This document shows, one piece after another, positions 44,279 to 56,239 of a DNA stretch of 64,000 nucleotides (position 1 is its first letter; the number at the start of each line of letters is the position of its first letter). The translations under genes and the position numbers were made by a program. The DNA is from Forficula auricularia (lineage: Eukaryota; Arthropoda; Insecta; Dermaptera; Forficulidae), in the NCBI GenBank assembly GCA_024734495.1, contig JALMQS010000082.1:1690625-1754624 (forward strand), given 5' to 3'. A model generated the notes under the pieces. The model was not told where the DNA came from. It saw only the letters and a list, made by a program, of their open reading frames with translations, and did no database searches.

Positions 44279-44412
44279 TTGGAGGAGACAATAAAAGAGT
44301 GTGTCTTCTGCTGGAATTATAAATTTTATAATTCCAGCAGAAGACACACTCTTTTATTGTCTCCTTCAATATATAAAAATTCTGCTACTCTCGGCAAAAA
44401 CTTTCAATTTAA
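44279..44412. repeat. Centre-deleted derivative of the 26344 hairpin
   Basis: Arms 44281-44325 and 44326-44372 are perfect complements without a loop. The right flank CTGCTACTCTCGGCAAAAAC matches 26600-26650. The ribozyme-bearing centre is missing. Confidence 0.85.
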
Positions 44413-44479
44413 TTACCATTTTGTATTGTATTTTTCTTATGTACCTATTATGGATTTAAATTTAAAATAAGAGATATAA

Positions 44480-45465
44480 ATTGGGTCTTTTTAAAGACTC
44501 TTTATATGTACACATTAACGGGATTTTATGACAATTATTTAAATAAAAAGTCTTCTAAAAATTTCTAAGTTTTTAAAAAGTTTACCATTTGGGTCGGGCC
44601 GCATGCAGCCCGGCCGCATGTTTGACTCACCTGTCTTAAGGTTTAAGGGGGGTTCAGTACTGTTTATCATTTTTATAAGAAAATTCTCAAATTTTGACCA
44701 TAGAATCATTGATATATTAAATATTTATTCCCGAAATTTTAAGTTGATCGTTTGTCCCATTCAGAGCTTAGCCAGAAAATTTCCATGGGGGCGGGGGGGG
44801 GGTCAATCGACAAAGCAAAATAATTAGTGGGAATTTTTTTTTAAACAAATAGTCTAGTTAAATTGTGTTTTTACCCGGAAATTTTTGGGGTAGTTTCTTC
44901 GACCCTTTATGTTTTTGGGTGTGCCGAAACTGAATCTAAGGTATGCTAACAAAAATTCGTCACGGAACATTGTCAAAAATGCAAAAAGAAGTAAAGAATC
45001 TCAGTTTTTTTATTATAACTCGAAAACTATCAACTTTTCGTAAATAACTTTCCTATTCAAAATAAAAGTTCATAAAATTTCCTAAAAAGTTCATTATTTG
45101 GGTTTTTTCTCCGACCAACCGTTCGGGATTAAGCGCTGGTTGAAAATTGGTGTACTTTTTCTGTTTACGCCTATATCCCAAAAACTTGCACTTTTTTCGA
45201 TTTTTTCCAATTTTGACCATAAAAAAGCACGTTTTCGACAAAATCCACTTTATACATTTTTAAACTAGATTAAATTTGATACAATCGAAGCAAAGTTTCA
45301 TCTTAATTGAATAATGGTAACCCGTGTCGCAATGAGGTTGAATTTTTGAAAAACTGCAATTTTTTTCAAAAAACGGTTTTTTCTTTAAAAAATGAAAACT
45401 ACTCTTCCTAGAAACTTTATTTCTATCTCATTCTCTAGGAAATTTTGTTCACTTGGACCACTTTT
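44480..45465. other. Mixed old repeats
   Basis: 44480-44600 matches 13620-13700 and 49870-49990. 44640-45468 holds AT-rich repeat-like sequence including a relic of the 42201 foldback arm (45290-45350). Confidence 0.4.
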
Positions 45466-45468
45466 TAC

Positions 45469-46095
45469 TTTACCATACAGGGTATGGTCAAGTATTGTAC
45501 TCGTGCATGAAAAAAGTGTTTTTTTTCCTTCTTTTTTTCGAAATATCTCAAAAACGGCTTGAACTATTTTGATTAAAAAAATTGAGCGCAACCATGGCAT
45601 TTCGGTCTACAAAAAAGCTCAAATAAGTAAACATTGAAAAAATTATATTTTTTGAGATAATAATTGTTTTGTCAAAATGTGTGTTAGTCTGGTTGTCTGT
45701 TAGTCTGTGCGTTACCAAATTTTTGTGGACGAGCTAGCTCAAAAACTAGTGGGAATATTGAAACCAAATTTCACACGTAGTTTTGGTGCATTGAGTTTAA
45801 GAGCTGATTAAATTTTAGTGCATATCGACCCAAAATTAAGAGTGTGGAGGGGGGTTAAAAATTAAAAATCTAGGCCATTTGAGCAAACTCAACCAAATTT
45901 TGGATACACAATCAGTGGGACCCCAGAAATCTAAAAATAAAAAAACTAACCGCCCAAAATGGAGTGGGGGTGGGGGTGAGGGGGGTTAAAAATTAAAAAT
46001 CTAGGCTATTTGAGCAAACTCAACCAAATTTTGTATACACAATCAGTGGACCCCAGAAGTCTAAAAATGCAAAAATTAACCTCATGTTACCTTTA
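45469..46095 (-). repeat. TTTACCATACA repeat, copy 4, two internal units
   Basis: It is the reverse complement of copies 1-3, beginning TTTACCATACAGGGTATGGT. Confidence 0.75.
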
Positions 46096-46099
46096 TCTA

Positions 46100-46780
46100 A
46101 TTAAGATAAAACTTTATTTAAAGTGTAGCAAATTTAATCTAGTTTAAAAATGTATAGAGTCGTCCTTGTGGAAAACCTGCTCCTTCATGGTCAAAATGGG
46201 GAAAAATCGAAAAAAGTACGAATTTCAGGGATATACAAAAGTGATCCCGGAGCCTGTTTTTTGACAGGCGCCAGTATCGATTCTACTGAACCTAAATAAA
46301 TGAAATTTTTATAATTTTACTCGTAGTTTAAAGAGATTTAATTTATCTTGTAGATATATTTTTGATTTTATAAGCCGTTTTAGAGTTATTCAAGAATAAC
46401 TGAAAAAACTCCGAAATTTTCTCATTTTGAGGCGCGTAGAAAAATTTCCACAACAAAGATTTGGGGGGAAAACTTAGGGTAGTAATATTGGAGTACCAGT
46501 AAAGGTATTCCAGCAATAAAATCTACACCGGGAATTATTTCCTGTTAAAATTGTAATTTGTCTGGACTATAATGGTTAAAGCCGAAAAAAAAACGAGATA
46601 TTTTATTCAAATAAAATGTCTCTATTTTTAATCGATTTCAAAAAAGAAGGATGTTCTTTATTCCACTGAATTTTTTTTTTTTTTGTTAAGGGTGAATGGT
46701 GTGGGTTCATTGTGAAACATATTTAAATAAAGTAGAGAAAGATTGGTTTATGAATAATAAGATAGTATAAATTATCTTCT
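46100..46780. other. AT-rich repeat-like spacer
   Basis: GGTGTGGGTTCATTGTGAAACA at 46697 resembles 19210 and 53420. Bases 46756-46783 plus 47546 on match the outer arm of the 52930 hairpin, split by copy B. Confidence 0.4.
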
Positions 46781-46783
46781 TTT

Positions 46784-47545
46784 TTTTAACCGACTTCAAA
46801 AAAGGAGGAGGTTCTCTATTCGATTGAATTTTTTTTTTTTTTTTTTTTTTTTTTGTGCCTATGTTACCTCATATCTCCGCCAATTGTCAACCGATTTTGA
46901 AAATTTTTTTTGCATTGGGTCCAGTCTAGCTTCCGATTGGTCCCATTTTTTTTTTCGATTTTTTTTCATAGGTATTAGACCTTTTTTATTAGGTTTGTTT
47001 AGGTTTGTTTAGACCTAACCTCTTTGTTTATGAACCGATTTCGATGGTTCTTTTTTTATCCGAAAGGGGGTGTCTTAGGGATGGTGTCATATTAATTTGG
47101 TCAAGTTCTGATGATATAATCACTATTAATAACATCACTAAAAAGAGAAAAATAAAAATTTTTAAGAAAAAAATAAAAACCGACTTCAAAAAATTAAGTG
47201 CAACAAATATAAAAATACACTAAAAGGTATAAAATAATTATTATCTTATTTAGTTACAACTAAACGACGAAATATTAACACGAAATTACTTTTTGAAGTT
47301 GGTGCCAAACATATACCTTTTATGAATCGCACTCGACGGATCTTACTTAGTACGTTTGGCGGGTACGCTCGCTTATAGGTATAGTTTGTTTGGCACCGAC
47401 TTTAAAAAGTAATTTCGTGTTAATATTTCGTCGTTTAGTTGTAACTAAATAAGATAATAATTATTTTATACCTTTTAGTGTATTTTTATATTTGTTGCAC
47501 TTAATTTTTTGAAGTCGGTTTTTATTTTTTTCTTAAAATTTTTAT
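46784..47545 (+). repeat. CCGACTTC hairpin repeat, copy B
   Basis: It runs from TTTTAACCGACTTC to the T-rich end, with hairpin arms 47179-47312 and 47385-47521. It shares the left half (CCGATTGGTCCCATTTTT, TTTGGTCAAGTTCTGATGAT) with copies A, C, D and E. Confidence 0.82.
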
Positions 47546-47626
47546 TGGACTGCCTCATCAATATCCACTCAAAGTAGAGAAAAATTTAAGAAACTTTTCG
47601 AAATATAAAATTCTAGTTAGGTTTCT

Positions 47627-48306
47627 CAAAAAATAATTTTTAAGAAAAAAATAAAAACCGACTTCAAAAAATTAAATGCAACAAATAAAATACACTAAAA
47701 GGTATAAAATTATTATTATCTTATTTAGTTACAACTAAACGACGAAATATTAACATGAAATTACTTTTTGAAGTCGGTGCCAAACAAACTATACCTATAA
47801 GCGAGCGTACCCGCCAAACGTACTAAGTAAGATCCGTCGAGTGCGATTCATAAAAGGTATATGTTTGGCACCGACTTCAAAAAGTAATTTCATGTTAATA
47901 TTTCGTCGTTTAGTTGTAACTAAATAAGATAATAATTATTTTATACCTTTTAGTGTATTTTATTTGTTGCATTTAATTTTTTGAAGTCGGTTTTTATTTT
48001 TTTCTTAAAAATTATTTTTATTTTTCTCTTTTTAGTGATGTTATTAATAGTGATCATATCATCAGAACTGGACCAAATTAATATGACAGCATCCCTAAGA
48101 CACCCCCTTTCGGATAAAAAAAGAACCATCGAAATCGGTTCATAAACAAAGAGGTTAGGTCTAAACAAGCCTAATAAAAAAGGTCTAATACCTATGGAAA
48201 AAAATCGAAAAAAAAATGGGACCAATCGGAAGCTAGACTGGACCCAATGCAAAAAAAATTTTCAAAATCGGTTGACAATTGGCGGAGATATGAGGTAACA
48301 TAGGCA

Positions 48307-48343
<37 letters not shown>

Positions 48344-48388
48344 CAATCGAATAGAGAACCTCCTCCTTTTTTGAAGTCGGTTAAAAAT
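47627..48388 (-). repeat. CCGACTTC hairpin repeat, copy C, inverted beside copy B
   Basis: It is the near-identical reverse complement of copy B, separated from it by 81 bp, so the pair forms a ~1.6-kb inverted duplication. A 37-nt A-run occurs near 48308. Confidence 0.82.
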
Positions 48389-48525
48389 AAAAGACATGAT
48401 GCTTCTTTAGCATGACTCTATATATATTTCGGGGTATGAGCATTTTTTTTTCTGTGAACTCTTGAAGATGGGCTCATACCTCAAAATATACATAGAGTCA
48501 TACTAAAGAAGCATCTTTTCTTTTA
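48389..48525. repeat. Short hairpin repeat between copies C and D
   Basis: GATGCTTCTTTAGCATGACT and its complement surround GAACTCTTGAAGATGGG. Near 48430 the minus strand reads CCCGAAATATATATAGAGTC, a degenerate relative of the ribozyme-type hairpins. Confidence 0.6.
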
Positions 48526-49390
48526 TTTTTTAACCGACTTCAAAAAAGGAGGAGGTTCTCAATTAGACTGTTTTTTTTTTTTTGTGTCTATGTTACCTGA
48601 TATCTTCGCCAATTGTGAACCGATTTTGATGATATTTTCGCATTGGGTTCAGTATAGTTTCCGACTGGTCCCGTTTTTTTTCATTGGAATTGGACCTTTT
48701 TTGTTATGTTTGTTCAGACATAACTTCTTTGTTTATGAACCGATTTTAATGATTATTTCTGAGTTTGGATCAGTATAGCTCCAAGATAGTCAAGATATCT
48801 ATTTATTTATTTTATGTATGTTCAGCGAGAACTTTTTGCCATATGGACCGATTTCGATTATTCTTTTTTTATTTGAAAGGGGATACCTTAGGGGTGGCCC
48901 CATATTAATTTGGTCAAGTTCTGATGATATGATCAATGACGAAATAACGTAAATCTACAATTCTTATGAGCAAATAACTGAAATTATAATAAATAAAATC
49001 TTTTATAAAAAAAAATCTTAAAACATTCATTTAAAACCCCCAAACATTTCGAGAGAATTTCTATATTTATGAATTGAATTTTATTATCATTTTCTGATTC
49101 ATTCGCCCGACGCTTTCTATTACGAGATGAGTATTATATTAAGTCACTATTTATAACATCACTAAAAAGAGAAAAATAAAAATAATTTTTATAAAAAAAA
49201 AAAATAAAATAAACCGACTTCAAAAAATTAACATGAAATCACTCAAAAAGTGATTTCATGATAATATTTCGTCGTTTAGTTGAAAATAAATTAGATAATT
49301 ATTTTATATCTTTTAGTTCTTATTATTTTATTTGTTGCATTTAATTTTTTTGAAGTCGATTTTATTTTTATTTTTTTATAAAAATTATTT
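48526..49390 (+). repeat. CCGACTTC hairpin repeat, copy D
   Basis: The left half resembles copy A most closely. The left hairpin arm is largely deleted (49215-49245) and the right arm kept (49246-49360). Confidence 0.78.
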
Positions 49391-49559
49391 GTGAAACCTA
49401 CTTAGAATTTTATATTTTTAAATTTTCAAAAATTTCTTAAATTTTTTAAAATGTCTCTATATTAATGTATATTTTTGAAAGCAAATGAAAAATTAGATGT
49501 TTATATTGACAATCTTCAGAAACTAATATATTTACTACTGAGAATGGTCTATGAGTGGT

Positions 49560-50057
49560 GAGCGAAACTGTATGATGAATTAAAAATAATAAATAATAGT
49601 AATTTACAAAATTAATAACTCTCGAAGTTTCAAGAATTAAATCCACAGTCACTTATGTTCGAAAAGAATAAATTAAACAATTAAAACTAATTAAATCTCT
49701 TCTAAACAATAACGAAGTAATAATAGAGGTAATAGTTATAATATTGATAATAATCACGCACAAGTCAAATGTAGGTATCGTATGATGATCTCAATTCGAA
49801 TATGCTTAAATCACGCATTGAAAATTTACTCTAGGAAATAACTTAAATGTAAAATGGAATTAAATTGGGAGCAAACAAATAAATTGGGTATTTTCAAAGA
49901 CTCTTTATATGTCTACATTAACGGGATTTTGTGACAATTATTTTAATAAAAAGTATTCTCAAAATTTCCAAGTTTTTAATAAGTTTACAATTTGGTGTTG
50001 GGTCGGATTGAGAATAGTACTGGGCAGCAGGTTGGACAAGGATCCCAGGAGCGTATA
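49560..50057 (+). repeat. Old composite repeat, uninterrupted copy
   Basis: It provides the contiguous form of 43060-43745 and, in reverse, of 13040-13720. Confidence 0.65.
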
Positions 50058-50193
50058 CAGGGCCGGCTAAAGGGCCGGGCGACTGCCCGGGGCGCCAATT
50101 TTGAGGGGCGCCGAATAAAATATTTTTTTACATTCATAATATTTTTAGAATTTATAAATTAAAATTGATTATTTTTACATGAGACAATTATTA

Positions 50194-50690
50194 CACAACG
50201 GTGCAAAAAAATGGACCCACTAATAAAAACTTTATTAAATAGCAAATTATTTTTAAAATTTTTACAAATATTCTTAAAATTTATTCCATTAACTCTTAAA
50301 CTAACATATTCAATAAATATTGTTGATAATTTTTGAATTTTTCAAAAAAAAATAAGTGAAATTTAATTAAAAGATACAATTACAAATTATCCTAATTTTT
50401 CAATATCACTTTAATTTAAATAAAATTTTAATAAAAGATCAAATTCCATTTGAAATATCAATAAAATGAATAATTTTGAATCATCATTGATAGAAAGATA
50501 AAATATACAAAATGGATATTTCTGAAGTTCAAGCAGTTCAAATTGCGTGCCTAATTAATCAAGGGCTAAGTTTAGAACAAGTGGCAATTACACTTGCAAT
50601 AAGCAATAATTTCAATAATGTATGGTTCTTTGTAAAAAAATTAAAAATTATTTACTATTTAATAAAGTTTTTATAGGTGGATCGATTTTA
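50194..50690 (+). pseudogene. Internally deleted Tc1-like element with HTH remnant
   Basis: The left end is CACAACGGTGCAAAAAAATGG after TA (50192-50193). Inverted subterminal sequence (AATAAAAACTTTATTAAATA) recurs at 50655-50680. Between them an ATG at 50512 opens about 38 codons (MDISEVQAVQIACLINQGLS) resembling the N-terminal helix-turn-helix of Tc1-type transposases. Everything after is deleted. Confidence 0.65.
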
Positions 50691-50977
50691 TAATAATAAA
50701 ATAAAGATGAATTACGCCAATATTGCATGGATTTACATTTACTTTTAAAAGACCAAAAAATTTGACGACACTGAATTAATGAATGAAATTATATCATTCA
50801 AAAACCTAATTCCTGAGAATGTTAACAGTCCATTAGAAATTCTTAAATTTTTAAAAATTAACGACGATCTCAAAACGAATAGCACTGAGGCACACCAAGT
50901 CGGTTGGTAATCAAAAACGAATATGGTTTGGTGACTTGGGGCTAACATAAGGGCGCCCAAAGCATCCAAAACGTATA

Positions 50978-52210
50978 TACTAATATAGTGAGCGTTAAGA
51001 TACAAATGTGTCGATAGGGAACATTTAATGTGAACGAGCCTTAATTTTTTTTTGTTTGGTTGGTATGACATCTGTTAAACATATTTAATATACATCAAGT
51101 CATTGAATAAACAACATTATATTTTTTCATCGTGTTAAAAATGTCGAATTTTGTACTACAAAGTGATGATTTGCGGAAACCATTAATTTTTTTGTTTTCA
51201 TTTGAAGAAAAATGGTACAGAGTCACATCGAATGCTTGTCGAGGCATATGGTGATCATGCTCTATCAGAAGCAACATGCAAAAGATTGGTTTCAACGGTT
51301 CAGAGATAATGATTTTGAAATGAGAAATGAAGACCACCAAAAAAGTTTGAAGACGCTGAATTGCAAGCAATATTAGCTGAAGATGAGACTTTGAGTCAAA
51401 AGCAAATAGCAGCAATGTTAAATGTTGCACAGCAAACAATTTATGACCGTTTAAAGGCAATGGGAAAGATCCAAAAGTGTGGAAAATGGGTGCCACATGA
51501 ATGAGATGGAAAACCGAAAAAACACTTGTGAAATTTTGCTTCAAAGACACGGAAAAAAATCAATTTTGCATCGAATTGTTACTGGCGATGAAAAATGGAT
51601 TTATTTTAAGAATCCTAAACTGAAAAAATCATGGGTTAATCCGTGACAATCATCAACATCGACTGCAAAAAAGCAATGCTCTGTGTTTGGTGGGATCAGA
51701 AAGGTGCGGTGAATCATAAGCTTCTAAAACCTCGTGAAACTGTTAATACTAATCGTTAGAGACAACAAATGATCAATTTGAACAAGGCATTGATCGAAAA
51801 TCGACCAGAATGGGCCAGAAGACATGGCAAAATAGTATTGTTACACGACAATGCGCCTGCACACAAAGCAAAACTGGTTCAGGATACAATCAAAGCACTT
51901 GGCTGGGAGCTGCTACCCCACCCGCCGTATTCACCAGACTTGGCCCCTTCCGACTACCATATGTTTTCATCGATGGGACACGCATTGGCTGAGCAGCACT
52001 TCGATTCATACGAGCAAGTCGAAAATTGGGTGTCTGATTGGTTTGCTTCAAAAGACGAAGATTTCTATTGGCCTGGTATCCACAAATTGCCAGAAAAAGG
52101 TGGTCAAAATGTGTAGAAAGGAATGGTCAATACTTTGAATAAAATTTTTTTACTTTCCCATTAAAAATTAGTTTTTCATTTTCACAAAAAACGCTCACTT
52201 CATACCGGTA
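50978..52210 (+). mobile_element. Mariner transposon, near full length
   Basis: Inverted ends sharing AGTGAGCGTT (50987-50996 and the complement at 52190-52199) and TATAC outer bases are flanked by TA (50976-50977 and 52211-52212). Length 1.23 kb is normal for mariner. End assignment allows a 2-nt indel between the TIRs. Confidence 0.72.
51144..52116 (+). pseudogene. Mariner transposase, inactivated by stops and frameshifts
   Basis: It starts at ATG 51144 (MSNFVLQSDD). The HTH half, VTGDEKWIYF (first catalytic Asp), LHDNAPAHKAK (second) and YSPDLAPSDYHMF (third, 34 residues on) are all recognisable. The last 115 codons (51769-52113) are open. Frameshifts near 51265, stops near 51500, 51645 and 51757 (TAG where a Tyr codon is expected) break it. 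Confidence 0.9.
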
Positions 52211-52219
52211 TATCTTAGA

Positions 52220-52925
52220 TATACCATAAATATTTGCATATATATGGAGATAGAAATTTCTTATTCTAACAGATCTCTTAATCTATTCCAAGAGGAATGA
52301 ATCAGTTAGTCCGATTTCAAACAGAATCAACTTAATTATGTTATTAATGAATTTATGAGAATCGTAGGAATCTCGTAAGTGCTTTCACCCTTCATTAATG
52401 CACTAAAATTACATTTTCAATTCAAATGTGCAATTATAATTTAAAAATCAATTGTCTAATTTTTGTTTTTGTGTAAAATAAATTTTTAATGTTCTTTTAT
52501 TTTATAATACTGGAGGGGGTAATAAAATTGATTGATAATATTTGATTCAGGGATAATAAAATGGAAATTAATAAAAATCAATTCAATTGTCTTTAATTAT
52601 TACCTATATTTACACCATGAATTGCCGTTATGAAGCAAGTGTTTTTATTTTCGATACCATCTCCAAACTTTTAATGCCTATATAATTAGAAAAAAAAGCT
52701 TTACTAGAGGGTTAGGGTCTTAAAAGAGTCGCTCTCTGAGTGGTAAGTAACTCAGTCAGTATTCTTGATGAGTTGAGCACACTGGGTGGAAGGAGTATTA
52801 AAACCAGTCTAAAATATATTTAACCAGCTGCGAAGTCCGCCTATGGCGTGCATCTTGCTGGCCAGGAGGGTATGCCCCCTAATTCCGTAGAAGGTTTCAA
52901 AATAATAATTTAAATTTCCTAATTT
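52220..52925. other. AT-rich spacer with a GC-rich repeat scrap
   Basis: CCAGCTGCGAAGTCCGCCTA (52824) matches 56885 (CCAGCTGCGAAGCCCGCCTT), likely ends of one repeat family. Confidence 0.35.
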
Positions 52926-52929
52926 TAAT

Positions 52930-54075
52930 AAATGTGGATTGAGTGGATATTAATGAGGCAGTCCAAAATTAAAAAAAAGAGAGGTAATTTAAACTATCTA
53001 ATTCAAAAACAGACGTTTCGGAGGCTTATTCCATTCTTCTTCACGGTTTTGAAAGGTCAATGAAGGAAATCCAATGTAACATTTCCTTCAATGACCTTTC
53101 AAAAATCCGAAGAAGGAGGGAATAAGGCACCGAAACGTCTGTTTTTGAATAACAAGATAGTTTAAATCAGTGGTTCTTAACCTTTTTAAGTCGCTACCCA
53201 AATTTGAGAAATATGTTCATGCCGCCGACCCAAAAAATACAAATTTTTTTAATTACCCTTTTTTTTAACATGAATATAATTTTTTTAACAATTAAGATTG
53301 TAGCGGCTCTCTGTTGCTCTGGCTACGAGCTTTTAAACACGGCTGCTAGATGACTCAGTCAGATCGTTGCGACACTTTTGCATGACTGATAATAATTAGT
53401 AGAGATTGTGGTGTTGGTGCAAGGTGAAACATCTTTAATAAAGATAAGAGTAAATAAATATTATATTTAATATTGATTTACTATGAGTTAGGACTAGGTC
53501 ACTTATTTCACATGAATGTGAAATAAGTGACCTAGTATCCTTAACTCATAGTAAATCAATATTAAATATAATATTTATTTACTCTTATCTTTATGACTGA
53601 TAATATTTCAGGCATGCTATAAGTGAAGCAATTCGATCTCGACTGATGAATGGAGGGAGGGGCCATCCACCAACTAGTGGCCCTCACCCGCTAATTTAGC
53701 GGGTGGCGCCCAACCCGGCTTTCTACCAGGGCACGAACAACACCCTGCACAAATCATTGTTAGGACCCCACCAACTTGGTGGGGGGCGCGGACACGCACC
53801 ACAACGCACTCAACCAAGGCCCTAACAAAGATAACGAAAGATACTTTTTGATCCAAAGAAAATCTAATGAAAAAGCAACTGTTATTAATATTTTTACTTT
53901 TAATACCTAATAGGTATTGAACAAATTAAAATATATTTTTTTTTGGAAATAAATATAGTAAAATACATGTTTAATGAGCGCTGCGCGACCCAAAAAATAT
54001 ACTGGTTTAAATGATCACTCTTTTTAAAAATTTTGGACTGCATCATCATTCATCAATATTCATTCAATTCACTTA
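52930..54075. repeat. Hairpin repeat with divergent hammerhead-like motifs, split by a hAT element
   Basis: Arms 52930-53060 and 53085-53167 plus 54013-54075 are complementary (GGAGGCTTATTCC region; GCATCATC...GGACTG). Motifs at 53012-53044 (minus) and 53107-53139 (plus) keep GAAACGTC but have GTGAAGA and CCGAAGA for CTGAAGA. Confidence 0.75.
53168..54004. mobile_element. hAT-type non-autonomous element, 837 bp
   Basis: It starts CAGTGGTTCTTAACC, ends TATACTG, and has a perfect 8-bp duplication GTTTAAAT at 53160-53167 and 54005-54012. Inside are a 75-bp-arm palindrome (53441-53594) and a GC-rich stretch (53640-53820). No transposase. Confidence 0.85.
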
Positions 54076-54079
54076 TCAG

Positions 54080-55390
54080 TCCGTCTCCAAAAACTATTTC
54101 AATCCCTTTAATAAATTATTTATCATGAATTATTAGTGGGTTTTAAAATTAAAAAAATCACGTCGGCGTCGTCGCGCAAGCCGATTATAATAAGTACCTA
54201 TACATTAGATAGATAATAGATATAGATGTTTTTGGCTTTATCGTGTCTGTCTGTGTCTTGGATTCATACTAAGCTCAAGAGTTCGTATAAACTTCGTTTT
54301 CGTTCTAGTTAAAAATAATTTTTTATTTATTTATTTATTTATTTATTTTTTAATATGAATATTTCCATGGCGAATGCGTGATCTTATGAGCGTAGGCTAA
54401 CATATTTTTTGTGTGTGTTTTTATAATGATACGAGGTGCTCCAGGCGTGCCTTCGGCACGCCCTCTACAGCTCGTTCCTCCGGGCTGGTTGCCCTGCCGG
54501 GCAGCGTCTCGGCATGTGATTATTAAGTCTTCAATATATATTTGTAATATTTTGCCCCCTCTTTTCGCCCCCATGCACTCATTTTGGCTATTTATTTTTA
54601 CAGCATACATTTTATATAGTCTTAAAAACTAACATTACAAAATTTGATCTATATTGGAGAGAGTATTAATTTTTTGCCCCCACTCACATTTTGGGAGGTT
54701 GAAATTATTTTTTAGATATTTGCAAATAAATAACTTTCAGTTTTCTAAAGAGTAAATGTACTAAAAAGCTAAAAATCTCTCATTTCTCCCCCCCCCCTTC
54801 GCCTCCAAACAGTCAATTTTGATAGTTGATTTTTATAGGAATAGTTTCTTAAAGTAATAAAGAGTAACTCTACAAAATTTGATCCAGATAGGAGAGAGTT
54901 TTAATTTTTGCCCCCACTCACATTTTGGATAGTTGGGAGTCGAATTTCAAAAAAAATCCTAAAAACCCTTTTTAGATATTTGTATTTAGAATTTTATTAA
55001 GTAAAAATAAAGTAGATATCTTATCGTTCTTAATTGAAAATGCATAATTAGTGTAAACACATTGCAAAGATATTTTGCCCCTTTGACCTCTTTAGGGGTT
55101 GAATTTCAAAAAATCCTGAAATTAATTTTGAGATGTTTTAATTTAGTATTTTTATAAGTAAAAAGCAAGTAGATATTTTATCGTCCTTAAGAGATATCAC
55201 ATAATCAGTGAAAACACACTTTGCTCCCTTTGACCCCTTAGGGGTCGAATTTCGAAAAATCCTTTCTTACTGATCCCCTATGTCATAGATGTAATATCCT
55301 CTCCAAATTTCATGTTTCTATGTCCAGTGGTTCTGGCTGTTTTGATGATGAGTGAGTGAGTGTATCGGGTAAAGAATTTTATATAATAGA
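54080..55390. other. Spacer with diverged direct repeats
   Basis: 54440-54520 holds the CTTCGGCACG hairpin repeat. Two diverged copies of AAAATTTGATCYAKATWGGAGAGAG...TTTTGCCCCCACTCACATTTTGG (54640 and 54878) and of GACCCCTTAGGGGTYGAATTTC (55085 and 55222) follow. Unclassified. Confidence 0.45.
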
Positions 55391-56230
55391 TTGATACAAG
55401 AAAAAGTTCCACTAAAAAATAATTTTTAAGAAAAAAATAAAAACCGACTTCAAAAAATAAATGCACTAAAAGGTATAAAATAATTATTACCTTATTTAGT
55501 TACAACTAAACGACGAAATATTAACATGAAATTACTTTTGAAGTCGGTGCCAAACAAACTATACCTATAAGCGAGCATATCCTCCAAACGTACTAAGTAA
55601 GATCCGTCGAGTGCGATTCATAAAAGGTATATGTTTGGCACCAACTTCAAAAAGTAATTTCATGTTAATATTTCGTCGTTTAGTTGTAACTAAATAAGGT
55701 AATAATTATTTTATACCTTTTAGTGCATTTAATTTTTTGAAGTCGGTTTTTATTTTTTCTTAAAAATTATTTTTATTTTTCTCTTTTTAGTGATGTTATT
55801 AATAGTGATCATATGATCAGAACTTGACCAAATTAATATGACACCATCCCTAAGACACCCGCTTTCGGATAAAAAAAGAACCATCGAAATCGGTTCATTA
55901 ACAAAGAAGTTAGGTCTAAACAAACCTAATAAAAAAGGTCTAATACCTATGAAAAAAAAACGAAAAAAATGGGACCAATCGGAAGCTAGACTGGACCCAA
56001 TGCAAAAATTTTTTCAAAATCAGTTGAGAATTGGCGCAGATATGAGGTAACATAGGCACAAAAAAAAAAATTCAGTCGAATAGAGAACCTCCTCCTTTTT
56101 TGAAGTCGGTTAAAAAGTACAACCTCTGTAGTCCCCTGCGTACCCTAGTATCGTGAAAAGAAAAAGAAATTTCAGGGATTGAGTCGGAATCGAAAGTATT
56201 TGTGGATGCGGATCTCAAAAGACTGAAGGT
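55391..56230 (-). mobile_element. SINE variant split by CCGACTTC copy E
   Basis: GATACAAGAAAAAGTTCCACTA (left of the insert) and GTACAACCTCTGTAGTCCC (right) are contiguous at 7689-7740, giving the exact insertion point of copy E. Confidence 0.7.
55413..56116 (-). repeat. CCGACTTC hairpin repeat, copy E
   Basis: Hairpin arms 55440-55562 and 55622-55748, then the shared half up to TTTTGAAGTCGGTTAAAAA. Its boundaries are defined by the interrupted SINE. Confidence 0.82.
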
Positions 56231-56239
56231 TCAATTTAT

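Noticed and set aside
48430..48500. Hammerhead motif in the short hairpin between CCGACTTC copies
   Set aside because: CTTGAAGA and CCGAAATATATATAGAGTC only loosely fit the core; too many changes to call a ribozyme.
51810..52138. Extra plus-strand ORFs overlapping the mariner
   Set aside because: Shadow frames of the transposase at 51769-52116.
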